DNA from: Rosa chinensis
Lineage: Eukaryota > Streptophyta > Magnoliopsida > Rosales > Rosaceae
Assembly: GCF_002994745.2 (NCBI RefSeq)
Contig: NC_037090.1
Location: 26,525,501-26,589,500, forward strand
Length of the DNA: 64,000 bases
Direction of reading: 5' to 3'
In this document: positions 48,408 through 61,760 of the stretch, in pieces
How positions within the stretch are numbered: position 1 is the first letter of the stretch
Layout: the number at the start of each line of letters is the position of its first letter
Made by a program: the position numbers and the translations under genes
Notes under the pieces: model-generated
The model's input: only the letters and a program-made list of their open reading frames with translations
What the model was told of the DNA's origin: nothing
Databases searched by the model: none

Positions 48408-48784
48408 CACATTTACTCAAACTAATAAGTAAGGAATTTTGGTGTTTTCTTAAGGTTCAAATATGTGTTAGAAATAATTAGTACTAAAATGATATGCATC
48501 ATAAAAATAATATAGATAATAGTCTTGAGCTCAATAACAAATATCGAGTGTACACAAGAAATACAAGCTACGGTATTTTGGTAAGTTTACTAGAAGTCTA
48601 ATATTGAAAAATTACCTATCTTGTAAGTATGGTATGCATTGGTTTCTAAAAGGAAAATGCCTAGAGGATATTTGGATTATTTCTAAGTTTAAGGTTTCTT
48701 AGAGTGCTCTACAGTCATACTAAGTTTCGGGTTATTATATAGTGTTTAGGAGAGCAAAGTCCATCTTTTTGCGGCCAAAGATTA

Positions 48785-49877
48785 AATTCAGCTACGCGTG
48801 AATGATTTAATTAACTTGTTATCGTTTTTAGGGTTAATATAAAAATAAAATTCTCTAAAAGCCTTTGTTAGAGTCTAGAGAACTTGCACTTAAAATATAA
48901 ATATTATAAAGCTTTGGAGGATAATTTTTTTTTAAAGAGCTGAGTGAAAAATGATAACTTTATTCATAAAGCTGATAGCATGACTATAATGCATAATTAC
49001 TGTACCCAAATTTAACTGTGTTGAGAGGGACGATATAACTCTTGCGTATTTTTTGTAGCTTGGAAAATTCCTCAACACTTAAACAAACCCTCAAACTTCA
49101 CACAAACTCTTGGTCCAAACACAGGACATGGATAATTGGGTTTTTTTTTGCTTCCCTTATTCATTGGTTCTTGTGTTGCCGTACTTGGCTCTCTTTAGGT
49201 TTTATTTGTTTTTTAAAGAAAAACACAAATTCATTGTACTTGTTGTGAGTTGCCTATTAACTCAACTAGGAAAAATAGGAAAACAAAAGAGAGAGAGAAA
49301 TGTAGAAATCAAGAAGTTGCTTTGCATTGATCTGGTAATGAATAAATCGATTGATGTGCGAAATGGTGGTGCCTCAACCCCTTTATACAGCGGAGAGGTT
49401 GAGATGTATTCATGATACATTATAATGAGAAGCCACCCTCTAATTTTCCCACAATTCACCATTAACCCCACTAACCATACAAATGATGTCCTCTTATAAG
49501 TAGTGTAACTCGTATGGAGTAAATATGAGAACACCAAAGGAATTTAGGAATTGATTTCTTGTGTAATGTATGTAGTCCACTTCTTATATCTGGCACAAGG
49601 CTAGCGGTGGCTTCGAGGTTGATAGGATAACTAGCCATTGTCTCAGTTCTCAGGTTGTGGATGAGATCCACGAGCATCATTAGTCTGTGGCAATGAAATT
49701 GCTTTTTGCACCAGTGGGATGAGAGTTGTTGTTCCTCATCAAGATGAGGCTATTTTTCTTGTCTAACAACAGCTGGTGATGTCCTAGAAAAATTTGGTGA
49801 ACTTGGATTGACCGTACTGCTTCTGGGGTAGGTTATCTGAACTAATAAAGGTTAGTGTCAATGCAAGTTCACCAAAT
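48785..49877. other. Intergenic stretch
   Basis: Several short ORFs overlap on both strands without domains. A short phrase (AACTTGGATTGACSGTACTG) occurs twice, near 49,800 and 49,889, at the 3' edge of the LINE fragment. Confidence 0.4.
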
Positions 49878-51735
49878 TTATCCGAACTTGGATTGACGGT
49901 ACTGCTGTGGTGACACTCTATGTTTTCCATGTTTAACTTCATTTCGATCCATCCATATCGACCAACTAATTAAACCAAATAATTCTATATCTTTCGGACT
50001 TCTAATAATAATTACTTGGCCTAATAGATCACTAAAAGTAGGAACATACCAGCTTTTAACCACACCAGCTAGCCAGGAGCTCTTCCAGACATTACATGCA
50101 TAAGAATGCTGCCGAAGACAATGTATGACAAATTCTTCTGACCCCCCACATCTCAAACACCCAGCAAAAGAGCTAATTCTGGATTTAGCCAAACACTCAG
50201 CACAAGGAAGAAATGAATGGCAAGCTCTCCATAAAAAGAGCTTGACTTTGTTCCCAGAAGGCTCCAGATTGTACTCCAAATATTTACGGAGATTGAATCA
50301 CCCCTTCCCTAGCTACTATTTGCTCCATTGCCAACCTACTTCAATTATGTCCCTAACTAATAACCAGATTTCACTAAATAGTGACCATCATCATTGTAAA
50401 GCCAAACTACAACATCCCCCCCTTCCCCCTTCACCCGCCTACCCACTTCTCTCACACAAAGGTATTGATAAAAATCTTCTCAACATCCAAAGAAAGAAAA
50501 TTCTACTAAATAAATCTTTAGCCACTCATCAGTCGATTGACAGTAGCATTAGACTCCATGAACCTAGGAGTAATCACTTTGAATGTCCAAGGAGAAGGTA
50601 ACCATTTGTCTCCCCAAATTTTAATTAACTCTCTAGACCCTACTCTCCATCCAACACCAGCACATAGAAGTTCCTTTCCCTATACTAGTCTCTTCCATAC
50701 CATTGACGCCGTAGGCCCTCCACCCGCTATTGCCTAATTTCCTTCTACTACATATTTAGATTGCAACACCTTATTAACCAAAGTATGTGGATGTTGATAA
50801 TCCTCCATAAGGTTTCAGCCAACAATGCCTGATTAAATCAGCTAATATCATGAAAGCCCAATCCACCCATCTTTTAATTTTTACACAGCACCTCCCATTT
50901 ACACCAGTGGATCCCCTTCTTGCTGCCTCCGTTTCCCCACTAAAACTTAGAAACTTTAGATTGGTCAATACGGCAAACCCCTATAGAAGTTGAAAGATTG
51001 ACATTGTACGTATAAGTCGAAATGGCTTTTGCAACTACTTTGATATGTACCGTCTTCCCAACTTTAGAGAGAAGCTTAGTTTTCCACCCTTGCAAATGCC
51101 GGTCCAACCTCTCACGGATTCTTTTAAACATGTCCTTTTGATTCCGACCTGCCACAGTCAGTAAGCCCATGTAACGTTTATGAAATGGAACATATGTACT
51201 CCTAACATTTATGTTACTTCCCCCTTCTGTTCCTCCACTATATCAGGCCCAAATGTAATTGCCGATTTCTGAAAGTTCACTTTTTGACTTGCTGCACTTT
51301 TATAGAGGAGTAAAACCTGCTTAATGTGAATAACTTCTTGCATATCAGTTCTCCCAAATAACAAGCTATCATCCGCGAATAATAAGTGTGAAATAGTTGG
51401 CCCCCCTTCTGTAACTCTAGCAACATGAATGCACTCATCCCTTTCAACTTTTTGCAGCAACCTCGTCAGGCCCTCTGAATAAAGAAGAAACAAATATGGT
51501 GAAAGCGGGTCACCTTATCTCAACCCTCTGGTCGGCTTTATCAATCCCGCAGCCTCCCAATTCCAGAGAACTCTAAATAAAAATTGATTTTATGCACCGC
51601 AAAATCAGCTCCACCTATCTTGCACTAAATCCCACTCGAATCATAATATGTTGAAGGAAGACCCACTCCACCTCGGTCATACGCCTTGCTTATATCAAGT
51701 TTGAGCACAAAACACTTCTCCCCCATTGATTTAAC
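49878..51735 (-). pseudogene. Decayed LINE ORF2 (reverse transcriptase and zf-RVT)
   Basis: On the minus strand, from right to left, appear KLDISKAYDR (RT motif A), GDPLSPYLFLLYSEGL with an in-frame stop just before it, ISHLLFADDSLLF (the FADD catalytic motif), and QGWKTKLLSKVGKTVHIKVV. Then comes the C-terminal zinc-binding domain KVKLFLWRACHSFLP with CLRCGGSEEFVIHCL. This order is that of a plant L1-type LINE. Stop codons and frame changes separate the pieces, and the 5' half is missing. Confidence 0.85.
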
Positions 51736-52194
51736 ATGTGGAACCCCTTAAAATATTTCATATATTTCACAATTAATTTTCATTCATGAATCAGACTAGT
51801 ATATGAAACTTTGAAGTGTGAATAGTAGATTGGCATTACAATTTCTTTTTATTGTTGCATTATGTAACTTAAAGCAATTATCAAATTTTTTTTTTGAAAG
51901 GGGTTTAGAACCCAGGGAGGCTCAGCCCCACGCTCGATTCTATTTATTATATTAATATTAGGGTTTTGCATCCGCGCGCGCGCGCGGGGGGGGGGGGGGA
52001 CATAAAACCTAAACCCCGAGCTATATAGAAACAGTTACATTGATCCTCGTAGAATATGTAGATTGGTAATTGCCAATTTGGTAGACAAATCAGCAATTGT
52101 TCTCAGCACAAGTGTTTATGTACAGTTTCATAAAAATTTTTAGCCAATTTTATAGCTTTGGTTATTAATTAGTTTCTTATCAATTTTTATTTAT
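51736..52194. other. Spacer with CG/G-run anomaly
   Basis: No gene. At 51,972-52,000 an alternating CG run of about seven units passes into about fourteen consecutive G. Confidence 0.5.
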
Positions 52195-53185
52195 ATTTAT
52201 TTTTTGACTTTATTAAATAAAAAGATTGCAATCGATATATGTAGAAGGCACATTGAAGTGAGAAATACCACAAGCGGTATGAAAAGCAACAAAAAGGGAT
52301 GCGTTGAAGCATTTGATGAGGCACTGAACAAAACTCGGGCTGTAAAGAGGTACCAACGATATAGTGCACCATCCCTCCATGTAGAGATATGTGTCGAGTA
52401 GTGGGTAATCTTCCGTCACCGACCTTGTTCAAGAAACTAAAAAAGGTACCAACGATATGGTGCACCATACCTCCACACATCGAAATGCGTTGAGTAGCGG
52501 GTAACCTTCCGTCACTGACCTTGTCTAAATAACAAAAAGCAAAACCAAATGAGAGCAAAACAAGCCCAAAATGACCCCAGTTCCAAATAGCCACCGAAAC
52601 TAAGATCCAACCCACAAGCCAGATCCGAATCCAGGCCCAAACTTGAACCCGACCCGGATCCTAAATCCATATCTGAATCTAGATCGAACCCAGATCCCAA
52701 ATTCGGATCCCAACCAGAGAAGCCATCACTACTCTAGTGCACGGCGTCGCCGAACCCAATTGAACTCTAGTTATGATCGCCGTCGTATAGCTCGTCGACT
52801 AGCCCGCCGTCGCGCCACTCGATGACCTCAGCCCAACACGAACATATCGATCTAAGACCTAGAACAAGATTGTCCGGGTCCGACCAAGCTTAACATCTAA
52901 CCACACACACATATCGGCTGCACGCACGAATTCCCATGGTAGAGAAGACCAAGAATCCGCCGCCGCCGACCTACCATAGACAAGCACCAGAACCCAGGGC
53001 ACGACCTTCGACCACAAAGACTCGTACACGGCCAACCAACACCCACTCATGATGTCGAAAAAAGCTTCCACCTCCACAAACCACATCAGATTGGTCAAAG
53101 GAGACGAGAAATCCAATCCCTCCGACCAAAATTGCTAGAGCGATGCCAAGAAACCCTAGCGAGGCTCCCCCCACTTTGTTTTTTT
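52195..53185 (-). mobile_element. Retroposon-like element of about 1 kb
   Basis: T-rich left end (TTTTTGACTTTATTAAATAA), a 100-bp tandem duplication inside (GGTACCAACGATATRGTGCA at 52,350 and 52,446), then a GC-richer part with many GGATCC-type and GCCCAA words. The right end is GAAACCCTAGCGAGG, like the 5' end of the 18,814 element (CCAAACCCTAG). The frames are broken. No target duplication found. Confidence 0.35.
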
Positions 53186-54266
53186 TTTTTTTTTCCTCCT
53201 CTTCTTTTTCTTTTATAAAACTTAACTTTTGGTTAGCTTATAAAAAAGTTTAAAAAAAGAAGAAGAAAGAATGTATGTGATCTTAGCCTATATTATAGCG
53301 ATACCTCTCTAGAGTGAATACATAAGGCATAAAACACCGCCTCCACTGATAAGGTTATTCCAAATTATGGACAAATGGTTGTCACGAAATTCAGGACTAC
53401 CTTATAACTTGTTCTAAAGTTAACGTTTGGAACAAAGAACTTTTTTGTGAAAACTAAATGTGATCTAGATATTCATTATAGAATAGTGCCAAACATTGGA
53501 TTAACAATGAACACGTTAAAAATAACCAAATCCACCAAACCGAATCGAACCAAATTCGGAAACCGAATTACCAAACCGGTTAGGATCGAACCAACCCAAC
53601 CACACCTGCTAGTAGTACATAGATAGTAGACTTTGATCCGGCCTACCAGTACTGTTTGTGTGATTGATTTAGTGTGGTAGACTAGAAGTTAGAAGGGGAG
53701 GAATAATAAATTAATAATGAAAGAACTATTATTAGCAGTTATAAATGCAAGAAAATGACCGGTCATCCTCTACTGTTACTAACAATGTCGGGCCTTGGTT
53801 AGTGGACGGTCCCCGCCTCTATAGGACCCAATGTAACAGTTTAAGGCCCACGGTTCTCTCTTCTTCCCCTCACAAACCAAATTCAAAAGTGGCACCCCAC
53901 CACTGCACCAGCCACCAGTAATTCAGTGGTCCCCACCGCCTCCTTTTATTACCCAACTGTACAAAAAAAGTTAAGTGCAAGTGAGAAGGAGAAGGAGAAG
54001 AAAGAAGCCAAGGTTGCTTTTCTATGGGTTGCGATTGAGTACATCATAAAAAAAATAAAAAAAAAAAATTTTGACCGCCATAACTGATTCCAGTTGGAGA
54101 TTTGAAGCTCCAAACCAACCTCTAATCACTCTTTGGCTTTATATTTATACTCACTCCTCCCCCATTTCGCCCACATTTGCTTTCTATTTGCCTCTCCCAA
54201 ATTACACTGTGTTGGGTTTTGGAGTGGGAATTTAGCACCGGAATTGAGCTCAATTTTGCCGCTCAC
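53186..54266 (+). promoter_or_regulatory. Upstream region and leader of the bHLH gene
   Basis: Intergenic sequence with a GAGAAGGAGAAG purine tract (53,983-54,005). A TATA-like TTATATTTATACTC lies at 54,138-54,152, about 120 bases before the start codon. The region 53,525-53,600 has AACCGAAT-rich repeat sequence. Confidence 0.4.
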
Positions 54267-57200
54267 ATGGACCCAACCGCCGGAAACGTACCCGGATCCG
54301 CTGTACCCGGACCCGACCACGAAGAACCCGGACTCGAGACTCTCCAATTCCGCGAGGAAATCCAGCGGCTGATGACGGTGCCGCCGGACAACGCCAGCTC
54401 CTTCACGGCGCTTCTGGAACTTCCGCCGACCCAAGCCATGGAGCTCCTCCACCTCTCGCCGGAGTCCGAACCTAATCCGGCTCCGGCCGCGGTTTCCGGC
54501 AAGCCGCCGCTGCTCGAGCCCTGCGCGCATCCTTTCAATTCCAGCCTCACGTTTCCCAGCAACGCCGCCCTAATCGAACGCGCCGCCAAGTTCTCGATCT
54601 TCGGCGGCGGCGAGCAGTCGCCGGAGACGGGGGCCGTGCCGTCCAATCCCGGCGTCAACTTGGAGAAGGTGAAGAGCGAGCCTGCCGAGTCCGATTCGAA
54701 CCCTAACTCGTCGCAGGAGACTAAGAACAACCAAAGGTCGTCGGCCAAGAGAAAGGAGCGAGAAAAGAAGGTAAATTAGGGTTTCAAACTTTCCCCTCTT
54801 CGCGATTTCGCTGAATTTTCATGCTTCCAAATCTCAATCAACCCCAAATTCGTAAATTTCAGGTCAAGGTATCAATGAAAAAGAGCAAAATTGAAGCTAA
54901 GGAAGATGCTGACAAGATTCCCTATGTTCACGTTCGAGCTCGCCGGGGTCAAGCTACAGATAGCCATAGCTTAGCAGAGCGAGTATAATCTCTTAACCTT
55001 AATCATAATGGTCACTAATGATTAGTTTTGGTGTTATTACTAATTTCATTTTTTTTTAAATTGGGAATTTTATAGGCGAGGAGAGAGAAAATTAATGCGA
55101 GGATGAAGCTGCTACAGGAGCTGGTCCCAGGATGCAATAAGGTTTGATTCTCTAACTTGTGATCTTAATCTGTGGATTAATTGGTTGATTGAGATTTTGG
55201 TGGATTATAAAATTGCATCTGTATCAATTGTCTCAGATAAACTTGTGATCTTAATGTGGTTTTCTAACAACGGTTTTGTCATTGACTCATTGTCAGCTAA
55301 TCAGCTTTTAACAAAAGTTCTTGCTTTTGTACTAATTAAAGTACTTTGTGGCTTGTGTAGTTGTGCTCGTGGTATTTCCGTAATTTTCATTGCACTTCTT
55401 TTTCTTATTTTTTTAATTTAATTCAATTTTTTTTTTCTTGGGGACAATTGATAGAAAAGAAAAGTGGTGGGGTGAGATGTACTGCTGGGTTTGGTGAGAT
55501 GTCTTTTCTGAGGTCAAATTTTGTTATATGCAATTTCATTTAGTTTTGCTATTTTTTTTTTCAGGCAAAAAAAAAAAAAAAATGATAGAATTTGTACTTG
55601 CTATCTAATAACAATTGCATTTCCAATTCAGTCCAAACTTCTTACTTAGAAGTGCCATCTAACAAGTGAGGGAAAAGGGAAATAAGACTTAATATCAAAA
55701 GCTAGCTGAATTCTGTTTTCAAGAGAGCATAATACCCTTTACCACCTTGGAACATTGTCATAGCATTGCTAGCTGGAGTGCTTGGGAGACCCACATAGTG
55801 GGCAGGGTTGCATTATATATTTTTTGGTCCCCTACACAGCTTTAATGTTAGTCCCTGTTCTAAGGGTGCATGGTACCATCTTCTGCAACGAGTTTGGTAT
55901 CCATCCTTAGTTGGATGACGGAAAGAGGAAGACAGAAGAAAACTTCCTTTAACAAACTGCCATGACCTAACTGTGTGGGACATGTGAAAGCTCTTTAGCA
56001 ATTCACTTAGTTTAGCTAAAGCAAAAATCTATTGCATGCCAAAATTTGTTACTGCTGATGACAAGTATTTGGGCCTTTATTGGAATACTTCTGTAAAATG
56101 GCTTTCCAAAATTTCTGTATAAAATCAGCAAATTACCTTTTACTTGGACCCCTAGTCTTGTTTTTCTGAAAACTCAGAGGGTAAGGAGGAGGTTTAGGGG
56201 TGAAAACATATTTGTCCATTAATGAAAAAAAAGGGCATTTGATCCAGTGAGCTGTACACTGTAGGAAGCTGAGAGATTCCTGTAAAATTGTATGGATGCA
56301 GGTCTAAGATCAGTATAGTTTACTCTGTCTGATATTTAGCCTGTAGAAAGGGCAAATGAGGACAACTCTCTCTTATACTGAGTTGTTGCTTTAAGTATAT
56401 ATCTGATTAATTGTTCTTGACATGTTTTCTTAGCACCACTGGTTTCTGCAACATGTCATAAAGATTGGTTTTGTTAATGTCATTTCCTCATGGTGTTGCA
56501 CTCTGAGGAAATAGTGTGTTGTTTTCCAGTGAAGTTGACAATACTACAGGCCATTCTTGATGCTATACATATATTTGGTAGTTCAAAGTTCAAACCAACA
56601 CAATGACAGTGCCTTTACTTGATAAGTCATGGGCAACACGAATCCATAACCTAGTGTGGGTTTCAGGTTTCTGATTGTGCACTTTGTTAGTAGTTTTGGC
56701 ATTTTAAATACAAGAAAAAAAAAAAAAAACTAAAATTCTGAAGTAATATCTAATTGTTTGTTTTGTTAATGCTCTTTCCAATGAAAAGAGCAAGAAGAAA
56801 AAAGGTTGAACTTGTTTCTATGATGCCATTAAATTTTAAATGAACTGAAACTTTTCGACCATGAGAGGGATCTACCAGGTTAAGCAAACTTTTTATTTTT
56901 GACCATTCTTCAACAAATACCTTAGATTATTTAAATGTTTGTGTGCATTTGCTGGGTTATGCTTCCAACTTCATAGTCACTTACTGATACATTTCTGGTT
57001 TGCAGATTTCAGGTACCGCCTTAGTTCTAGATGAAATCATCAATCATGTGCAGTCCCTACAACGTCAAGTTGAGGTCAGACCTGCTGCACAACTCATACA
57101 TATCAAGTAATAGTTTTAACGCTGCAGTGATACAGCTTGAACTTGAAAGAAAAATGGTTTTAGAATTCTTCATTGCTTTTTTCCTCTGAATGTGTCTTGA

Positions 57201-58849
57201 ACTAGCTGATGGGTCTTGTGCATCTAAAAATGGCTAGTGGAGACTAATCTAGGGATATGTGATTTAATGATTCAATATATCATCTAAAATCCCATCTAGG
57301 GATATATCACCATCTTGTAAATTTGCAAAATACTGTGCTTTTCTCCCCATATGCATTTAGACTTGAAGCTGTCCTTTTATACTACCATTTTGGTCTCAAT
57401 TACTGTTACCTGCTTTAGTTTCTCCTCCTCTCTTTAGTTACACAGCAACTGAAATGGCAAAACCATCCAGGAGAATGACTCTAACAGATGATTACTAGGA
57501 ATGAACTCGTCACTGATATTTTGAACAGTCTTGTACTGCCATGATCTCATTATGTATAAATGTTTCATTTATTTCAGTTCTTATCGATGAGACTTGCGAC
57601 AGTCGACCCAAGAATTGATAGCAACCTTGATCATTTATTGGCCACTGAAGTAAGTATTGTATAGCTGCTTTAATTATAATCTATTGTAAAAACTACTAAG
57701 CTGTTCTCGTGTTTGATCAAGTTGTTTGATCTGAGTTTGGATGCCTGCCTGCCTGCTCAGGGGTCTGTTCCATCAAATGAAAAATGTTGGGTTTTATTTG
57801 CACATTGGTTTGACCTGTAATCATTTACGTAATACGTCCAGTTTGGGTCACCTTAATTATATGCATAGGTTGCATGTCAAATTAAAGTTTGGATTTTATG
57901 TTTTGCATTATTTACGATTGCTATCCAAATTATTTAAATGCACTATTCAGTCATTAACAACATGTCAGGCCAGTGTTGAATTTTGGACTGCCTATTCTGT
58001 ATGCCATCAAGCTACCTTTAAAATTTCAGCTGTTCTTTAGATTATGATGGATTACTATGGTTTAGTTACAAGCAGACATCAGATTTCCTATGCATCATTT
58101 GTGTCTAGTTTTTATTTGAGTGGGAATTCCCTAGTCCCTACTGGGGAGTAAGGACATGGAGACTCCTGGACTGGGGGTCATGAAAGAGGAACTTTTACAT
58201 TTTTCTGGGGTGAAGTTGTGGTAATTGACAGGCTAAACTAGTTCAACTAGCAAATTCTATGCTTGAAGTAGTTGTAAAATAGTTTATACCTCTTTGTTAC
58301 TGATGTATTTGTATCACCTCCACAACTTTTCAGAGTCTATCTCTAATGCAAAGTAACTTCTCCAATATGACTCCACCCATTATGTGGCCAGAACTTCCCA
58401 TCAATGGGAACAGACAACAGTATCAACAGCAATGGCATTTTGATGCTCTTCATCAGCCAGGTTGGGGGAGGGAAGAAGATAATCATATTTTCATTACTCC
58501 AGAGGCCTCACTCATCAGTTGCAACTCTTCGGCAAATTCAGGTACACTTAAATGAACATTATTGTTCCGACAATAGTTGCTTGCTTACCAGCTTCCCAAA
58601 CATTTGGCCATGGGCATGGCATCATGCTTTCCATAACTCATTCTGAGGCAAACTTGTCAATAGCTGCAAGAATTTTAGTTAGTGTGCCATCTGATTTGGA
58701 TATACATGAGGTGCAAATTATTTCATTTGCTACTTGAAAAGCAATATGAAATAATCAGATTAACTTCTAACGAGCAAAAAAGGAGATTAATTTTTTGTTA
58801 TGGCTGCGCAGCATCTCTGCACACAGGTCACGTGAAGACGGAGCTGTGA
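54267..58849 (+). CDS. bHLH transcription factor, bHLH48/bHLH60 type
   Basis: Seven exons join in frame: 54,267-54,770, 54,863-54,982, 55,076-55,141, 57,006-57,074, 57,578-57,649, 58,334-58,541 and 58,812-58,849, giving 358 residues. The N-terminal third is Pro/Ser-rich. The bHLH domain is at about residues 200-253: basic region DSHSLAERARREKINARMK with the His-Glu-Arg pattern for E-box/G-box binding, helix 1 LLQELVPGCNKI, loop SGTA, helix 2 LVLDEIINHVQSLQRQVE. It is followed by the subgroup motif FLSMRLATVDPRIDSNLDHL. The tail has MWPELPINGNRQQYQQQWHF and ends GHVKTEL. This is the Arabidopsis bHLH48/bHLH60 arrangement. The two paralogues cannot be told apart here. No frame break. Confidence 0.93.
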
Positions 58850-61760
58850 AGACAGTAATTAAGTTGTACCGTCAGAAATGTACATATCAAGTATAGTATT
58901 ATTAGCAGTTAGCTGGAAGTAGAGGAGATTGTTCAGCATTCATGGTGGATTTCTGTGTTCTCTATTTTATCAGGGGCAGTTAAAAATCCTGGTTTTCCTC
59001 ACCTAGAGGAATCGATTTGGTATGGTGTTGTTATAAGATAGAACTATATAGTATTATATTATATATATATTATACTAACATTGAGGGTCACTCAATCTGA
59101 TACTTATTTTTTGAACTGGTTGATTTGATTCCTATTGTAAAATCATTGAAACACCCATTTGCTGTACTATGGTTTAAACATTTTCTTTTCACTTTGCACC
59201 ATTAAGTTTTCATGCACTTTTGTCTTTGTCCGATCACAAAACTTAATTAAAATGACGTGGTTGTGCCACATCAGTTGTCATGTAAGATGGGATGTAGTTG
59301 GTAGCTAACAAGGTGATTTATCTAGTGTTATTATTTGATATGGCTGGGGCTAGATTGCTGGAACGAGCTAGATTGTTGAATATTGTGATATCACAAGATT
59401 TAAGGGAGACGCTGGATCTCATGATAACGAATATGTTAGAAGATTAAGAAATGAAAAAGGAATCCAAATCCAAGAGATTTCATTTTAATCCCCTTTGTGA
59501 TCCATGTAAAACCATATGGTTTCAGACTTGCAGTTGCACCATAAAACCAGTTACAAATTTAAAAATATTACCACCACCAGGAAGCACAACCGGTCGAGAT
59601 GAAGCGAATCTGAGTAGAATGCATATCGACTAAAAATTGGAACAGTAAACAAAAAAAAGGAGCCTCACAGTATTTTTTTGGAGGAGAGAAATAGTCAGTT
59701 TTACAATAAACAGAAACAAGAATCTTGGAAGTTAAAAGTAAATTGAAAACTCAAATAATGTAATCAAAGAAAAAAAAAATACAGACTTCTAGTTCTATGA
59801 TTCGTGGCCAATTACGACTTAATATTTCGTTTTTTGTTTCCTAATTTTATGTTTCTTTGTGTTGTTAGTTTTTGGCTCTGTATTCATATCTCAAATAAGT
59901 CATTTTCTTTTAAGGGTTATGGTCTTGAATTCTGGTACGTGTCAGGATTTGAGTAGTTGTTCTAGTGTCAATAAGAACCGGTTCCTAACCGGATTATAGC
60001 CGTCCAGTTCAGTACTAATTTGTTCATAGGTGATTTTAATTTTAATTTTAATTTTTTTTTTATCAATGCAATAGTTTTCATTCAAGTGGAATGCTATTGT
60101 TACAACTTACAAGTAGTATTGCAATATAATCAGGAGCCATAAGCTTATTTCTAACACAAAGACTTTTTTTTTTTTCGATGAACAAAATATAAGCCGATAG
60201 AGCAAATTCTAACACAAAGACTTTGTTCATACATGATGGAGAGATCTTGGGATAACCCACCCAACAATTCATTGTTGTGGTCACTGGTCCCAATTATTGC
60301 TGTAGTTTTATTCAATTTGACTTGATCAGTGGCCCAATTTTTAAGCATCATTAAACTCATTGATATATCGTAAATCCCTTTTTCGAGTGAGGATGTGTAA
60401 TTTTAATTTATTAATGTCTTGTTGTTGTCTATTCAATAAAATTGAACTGAATTTCAAGTTGCAAAAAGAGAAAGAGCTAGTTCCAATATTAAACGTGTTT
60501 TAAGCTCGATCGTCTCTTTCCCCCATTAATTGAGAAAAAAATAAAAAAAATGTTGGTAGTTAGATAGGCAAGCACTAATACTTTCGGTATATAGAGGTAG
60601 GTGATCTTTTACAAGACAAAGGTATTGCCGTTAAAAAACTGAAACTCTGAATAAAAGGAATGGAATTGACTAATGGGATGGGAGGGCACTGAACTATATA
60701 TTCTTGTAGAAACTCAGTTATTGGAAAATAAACTTTCAAATACACGCGCGTGCAGTTTCCTTTACATAGTACAACAATCCTTGTCCTTCCCATTCCAATT
60801 CTATGCAGAACAAATTTGTAATAAAGATTGAGAAAACAAATGAAATGATCTAACATATTATTTGTGAGGCTAGGCCGGGGCTGCTATACGTATCTTTTAC
60901 TCCTAACCATATATTTTCGTATACCAAGTTAAAAACTGATAATTGAATCAATATAAGTTAAACAAATTCATGCAACGATGATGTCTTAAAACTCTTCTCT
61001 TCCAGCAATAGCCACACGGCCATTACTAGAAGGGATTCAGTCGGAGACGCATAATCGAGAGACGATCGATCTCTCAAACGAACTTGTAAAAAGTATGAAG
61101 CTTCTTCATAGTTACAGTTATGGCAGTCTTCCTCCTCCAGAACTCTGCACTTCAATATTGGTACCTCTTTTGGCTCTGAAGAATCTAGGAGGGTGCATCA
61201 TTTCCACCACCAACCTCCAAATAGTGCAGGAGGCGTCGTCAGTCTAGGTCCCCTCTCTGAAGGGATCATTTCTTGAACATTTAGATGGGACATACTGCGG
61301 TGGGATATTGTTTTTTTGGTAAATCCTTGGTTCGATAAAGGTTTTGGATGGATGACAAGCTTTTTTCTTGGCTTTCTTTCTATTCCAAAATCTAAAGATG
61401 AATGTGCTTTCCTCCATCTTTATGCATGTAAGTTGTAATAGTGGAGAAAAGTAAAACCTGGAGAAAGAAAATCACAAATGTGGCTAGGGTGCGTTGGACA
61501 GCAAAAGAGTATAGGTACTTAGAGAGTAGTCTAGGAAATAGGGATCGTTTGGAGGAGTCTTCCTTTTGTCCACAGAGTGAACATAACATATAAAGGGGAA
61601 AAACTTTACTAATAATTTGCATATATGGATAAACTTATATGGTGCAGTACGTGATTGGTAAATGCAAAGGCACGGAATGAAATTTCATATATAGACTTAG
61701 TTAGAAAATTCATTAATTTATTGCCATAACAACATATGCATGTGATTTTCTTATTTTAAA
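58850..61760. other. Intergenic region downstream of the bHLH gene
   Basis: Contains the bHLH 3' UTR and AT-rich spacer. A minus-strand frame at 61,155-60,958 reads KCRVLEEEDCHNCNYEEASYF and on to SLHEFV-stop, with balanced codon use, but I recognise no family and see no supporting exons. Otherwise nothing. Confidence 0.4.

Larger units (their letters stand above)
45162..48739 (-). mobile_element. Solo LTR, copy 3 (older, with internal insertions)
   Basis: It begins TGTCACGCCCCCAAATTCAA and ends TTTCGGGTTATTATA (the terminal ACA changed to ATA). It is flanked by the 5-bp target duplication TAGTG (45,157-45,161 and 48,740-48,744). It follows copy 2 along most of its length with more substitutions, contains a MITE (46,267), a 178-bp tandem duplication (47,354-47,700) and a palindromic element (47,819), and lacks the clear 116-bp triplication. 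Confidence 0.8.
44090..48784 (-). mobile_element. Second retroposon with 12-bp target duplication, split by solo LTR copy 3
   Basis: The direct repeat GGCCAAAGATTA lies at 44,090-44,101 and 48,773-48,784. Directly inside the left copy is a T-rich run (44,102-44,126), the poly-A tail of a minus-strand retroposon, followed by TTTGAGTAAAGAGGAG. Removing the nested LTR leaves about 1.09 kb, close to the size of the retroposon at 18,831-28,027. The minus-strand frames (about 45,050-44,460) are protein-like in places (NFNGGAWSIFVKG) but broken; possibly LINE ORF1-derived. Confidence 0.6.

Noticed and set aside
50125..50737. Plus-strand ORFs of up to 158 codons
   Set aside because: They are antisense to the LINE zf-RVT and RT remnants.
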